Shown one piece after another: positions 61,201-64,000 of a stretch of 64,000 bases of DNA; position 1 is the first letter of the stretch, and each line of letters opens with the position of its first letter. The position numbers and the translations under genes are program-made. The stretch is taken from the NCBI GenBank assembly GCA_949358305.1, contig CASHSZ010000020.1, positions 27,603 through 91,602 on the forward strand, read 5' to 3'. This DNA is from Strigamia acuminata (Eukaryota; Arthropoda; Chilopoda; Geophilomorpha; Linotaeniidae). The notes beneath the pieces were generated by a model. It ran no database searches. It saw only the letters and a program-made list of their open reading frames with translations, and had not been told where the DNA came from.

Positions 61201-62209
61201 AAAAAAAATAAACAAATAAATAAATAAATAAATAAATAAACGAGTCGGCGAATAAAGGCGGTTGGGGTCGCTGGACGGTGGCGGTGGTGGCAGCGGCAAC
61301 CCCGACGACTCGTCCCAAAAATAAGCTCCCACATCGACACTCATCCGTTAGTCTAAACCTCTTGACGTGCATTCTACTCGCGTCCGACAGATTCGGTTCG
61401 TTGTGGGCATAGAAAACATCCGCACACCGATACGGCATGTTTCGACGTCGATGCGCGACCGCGAAGCCGAGTCCCCGACGACGTACATACTCGCACAAGC
61501 GCGTTCGCGCGCGCGATATTGCGTGTGATGCGATGCCGATGAGCTCGACACGGTCTTTCGACGCGGGCGTCGATAATAATGTCCGGCAACGTGGATAAAT
61601 GTCCGCAGAGTGCTTTGTGTTTATGGCAACGCACCGGGACGCAATTAACCAACCACTTACGAAAATTCAAAACATAATTGTTTAACAAAAGGAAACTCGT
61701 ATAATGTTGAAACAATAAAGAAAACGCAAAATTCAGATTCAAATTTAGATTTGAATTAGGTCAGATTAGGCCAGGTTGTAGATCCACAGACTCTCGAGAC
61801 GACAACAAGAAAATAAAAAGGATGCGTTTATCGTTTGTAGGTAGAATCTCGCGCCGAGTTAAATAAAAGTCTTTAAAAAATAGAAATCGATTTCCCGGTC
61901 GTAGAATTAATTTTGTGTCATGTGATCCAGTCATTAATTAGATTTTCGTGGTAGATGTTGCGTGAAACAAGATCGTGAACGTCTCAATTGGTTTACGATT
62001 TAAATTTCATCTCGCAATACACGCTGCACCAACGTAGTCGACGCGAGTTTATATCACTGCACTCGATGGGTTTTGTGAGCCTTTTTAGACCAATCGATCG
62101 TACAGCTTGTTTGCTAGTTTCCTTTCGAGGTCAGCGGTTAACTCTTTGCACTCTATGATGCTGTTGGATCCAACGGCGATACGCGTCTCCCGCCTGCCTC
62201 TCGGTCTCA

Positions 62210-62229
62210 GACTGGCCTTCGGGCCGGTC
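62210..62229 (+). other. Hairpin with TTCG loop, copy 3, followed by a degenerate A-rich tail
   Basis: Identical hairpin, again after CTCTCGGTCTCA. The tail is more degenerate, with G and ATAG interruptions. Confidence 0.6.
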
Positions 62230-63290
62230 AAAAAAAAAAGAAAAAAATTAATAAATAGATAAATAAGTCGGGAACAAAACGCATCCATCCCGACGAATAG
62301 TGACAGTTGGGCTCGTTGAGCGGTGGCGAAGGCGGCGGCAACCCCGACGACTCGTCCCAAAAATAAGCTCCCACATCGACACTCATCCGTTAGTCTAGAC
62401 CTCGTGACGCGCATTCTACTCGCGTCCGACAGATTCGGTTCGTTGTGGGCATAGAAAACGTCCGCACACCGATACGGCATGTTTCGACGTCGATGCGCGA
62501 CCGCGAAGCGAAGTCCCCGACGGCGTACATACTCGCACGAGCGCGTTCGCGCGCGCGATAATGCGTGTGATGCGATGCTGATGTCCGTCAACGTGGATAT
62601 ATGTCCACAAAGTGTCCGGTGTTTATGGCAACGCACCAGGGCGCAATTAACTACCAACGAGAATTGAAAATGTAATTGTTTAATAAAAAGAAACTCGTAT
62701 AATATTGAAACGATAATAAAAACGCAAAATTTAGATTCAAATTCAGATTCGAATTGGGTAAGATTAGGTCAGGTTAGACCCACAAACTCTGGGGGAGCGA
62801 CACGAAAATGAAAAGGGCGCACCTATCGCTTATAGATGTCTGGCGATCGACAATGGGTGGACGATTAAAGTTTAAATTTCGGATCGTGGTATCGGTTTCG
62901 CGGTTCGTATTCCAATAGTTAATCACATTATCTTTGTACCAAACGACCGATACAAAAGTTTTGTAAAATATCCGCCGTTTTATATTTTAATTTCACCTTC
63001 CGGTTGCCACGCGCTGTCGTAGTTGGTGCGAATCTCCATCAACGCATTCGACGGGCTTCGAGAGTGATTCCAGTAATCCAGACCAATCCTGGCCCTCGCG
63101 GAAATCCGGAGGGTTTTGGTTTTCCGCGATTGTTTTACTCACTTCTGTGGTTTTTCTACTGTATGAGTTAATAGATGTTCTTTTGAACGTCTCTCTGTAC
63201 AGAATACGGGGCAGCTGGCGCCGACAAGCACCGGCAGCCCCAAACAATTTGTTCAAAAATAAGCTTCTGCACGGGATTTCCATTTTTAAC

Positions 63291-63770
63291 ATTATGGTGT
63301 TTTTTTTTTTTATTGCCACCAAAGCGCGCTACCACCGCAAATTTTCCCGCGTTTGCCATGTACGCGCCGAAAACCACAGGCAATGAACTTTTCCACAAAC
63401 TGAAAAACAAAATATATGGGTAAGCGCACATGGGCGAATAAAACAAGATTAGCCCAATTTCGGAATTTATTGGGTCGACGTTTTGTATTCACGCGTGACG
63501 GGGGCACCACATGTGGAAAACGCGCAAATCACGCGCGAATCACGCGCGTCTACGCACATTGGAAACTTAGTATTAACGTTCGTTTCGAGTTAAATAAAAA
63601 CGACGACCGTGACGAGGACCACAAAGACGGCGATAGCAGGATTCGTCGGAACAACGAGGATTGCCAACGAGAGAGACCCGTTCATTTGCCGACGCTCCAT
63701 AGTTCAAACTTAAATCGTTCTCGGACTGCCACCAGATGTCACATCAGCCGCTCACGACATACACACACTT
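63291..63770. other. Apparently unique sequence, no gene recognised
   Basis: Contains a T12 run (about 63301-63312) and short CACGCGCGAAT repeats near 63530. A 133-aa open frame on the plus strand (63416-63817) is rich in Arg, Asn and His and has no recognisable domain; it is probably chance. Confidence 0.4.
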
Positions 63771-63780
63771 TGGTTCGGCA

Positions 63781-63852
63781 GCTTATATCAAACGCGCGCG
63801 TTTCATCTTCCGTCTGATCCTCACTGCCACCTCGTGTTCGTTGGTAAGTAAG
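63781..63852 (+). promoter_or_regulatory. Possible promoter with short first exon and splice donor
   Basis: A TATA-like TTATATCAAA at 63783 is followed 25-40 bp later by candidate start sites and then by TTG|GTAAGTAAG, a strong match to a 5' splice site (intron would start at 63844). The spacing allows a short untranslated first exon of a host gene lying to the right. No ORF supports it, and such motifs occur by chance. Confidence 0.2.
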
Positions 63853-63894
63853 TTTGATGCTTTGTGTGATTTCTCGGTCAATGGACCACGCCCA

Positions 63895-64000
<106 letters not shown>

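Larger units (their letters stand above)
60201..63290 (+). repeat. Four diverged tandem copies of a 0.6-1.0 kb repeat flanking the satellite
   Basis: Copies start near 60201, 60829, 61869 and 62853. Each begins with a segment around (A/G)TTAATTAG or its variant, then TTTTATTTYYAYYTYCCGGG-like and GTCGACGCGAGT-like stretches. Copies 1-3 go on to the hairpin with an AAATAAAT tail, CAACCCCGACGACTCGTCCC and AAATAAGCTC; copies 2 and 3 also share about 500 bp beyond (61321 matches 62363 onward). Copy 4 loses the hairpin and decays by about 63290. Open frames on the minus strand (61199-61498, 62085-62657) are similar only because the DNA is repeated. Confidence 0.7.

Noticed and set aside
61045-62657. 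Minus-strand open frames of 83-190 aa sharing sequence (NMPYRCADVFYAHNEPN)
   Set aside because: The similarity is explained by duplicated DNA; the frames run through the AAATAAAT tail and hairpin, giving low-complexity protein typical of non-coding repeats.

Overview
The window is repeat-dominated eukaryotic DNA, almost certainly from an arthropod and probably an insect. It carries insect-style Ty3/gypsy and BEL/Pao LTR retrotransposons, a large AT-rich satellite array, spliceosomal-style sequence at the far right and no prokaryotic gene organisation. No host protein-coding gene can be supported. No species is named, because nothing read here identifies one.

Layout, left to right. (1) 1-4472: 5' part of a Ty3/gypsy-type LTR retrotransposon on the minus strand: a 631-bp LTR (3842-4472), a tRNA-Pro-like primer-binding site, a very large gag (948 aa), a canonical A_AAA_AAC slippery site and the protease start of pol, which runs off the left edge. 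(2) 4473-59735: one head-to-tail satellite array of 140-bp monomers (type A) and 147-bp monomers (type B), split into three blocks (4473-9072, 17824-35795, 45013-59735) by two LTR elements. The blocks show multi-level higher-order repeats with periods of 980, 1687, 1980, 2702 and 6748 bp. (3) 9073-17823: an 8751-bp LTR element with 1741-bp LTRs, a 4-bp GAGA target duplication and 5.3 kb of internal DNA without coding capacity (a LARD-like, non-autonomous element). (4) 35796-45012: a complete BEL/Pao element (9217 bp) with 1572-bp LTRs, a 4-bp ACTG target duplication and one intact 1758-aa gag-pol ORF. (5) 59736-64000: non-satellite flank with four diverged copies of a 0.6-1.0 kb repeat, three of them carrying a UUCG-type hairpin followed by an AAATAAATAAAT tail, then a short unique stretch with a possible promoter and splice donor, and a (TC)n microsatellite running off the right edge.

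How the parts relate. All three LTR elements lie on the minus strand. The non-autonomous element and the BEL element share the same LTR-terminal hairpin, the same sequence next to the polypurine tract, a primer-binding site with the same 5' core, and target sites only 8 bp apart in the satellite monomer. The BEL element, or a relative, is therefore a plausible donor of proteins for the silent one. In both, the LTR pairs look identical, so both insertions are recent. With the two 4-bp target duplications removed, the satellite totals 37,287 bp, which equals 264 monomers of which 47 are B type and two are 1 bp short. The array thus begins and ends at the same monomer phase.
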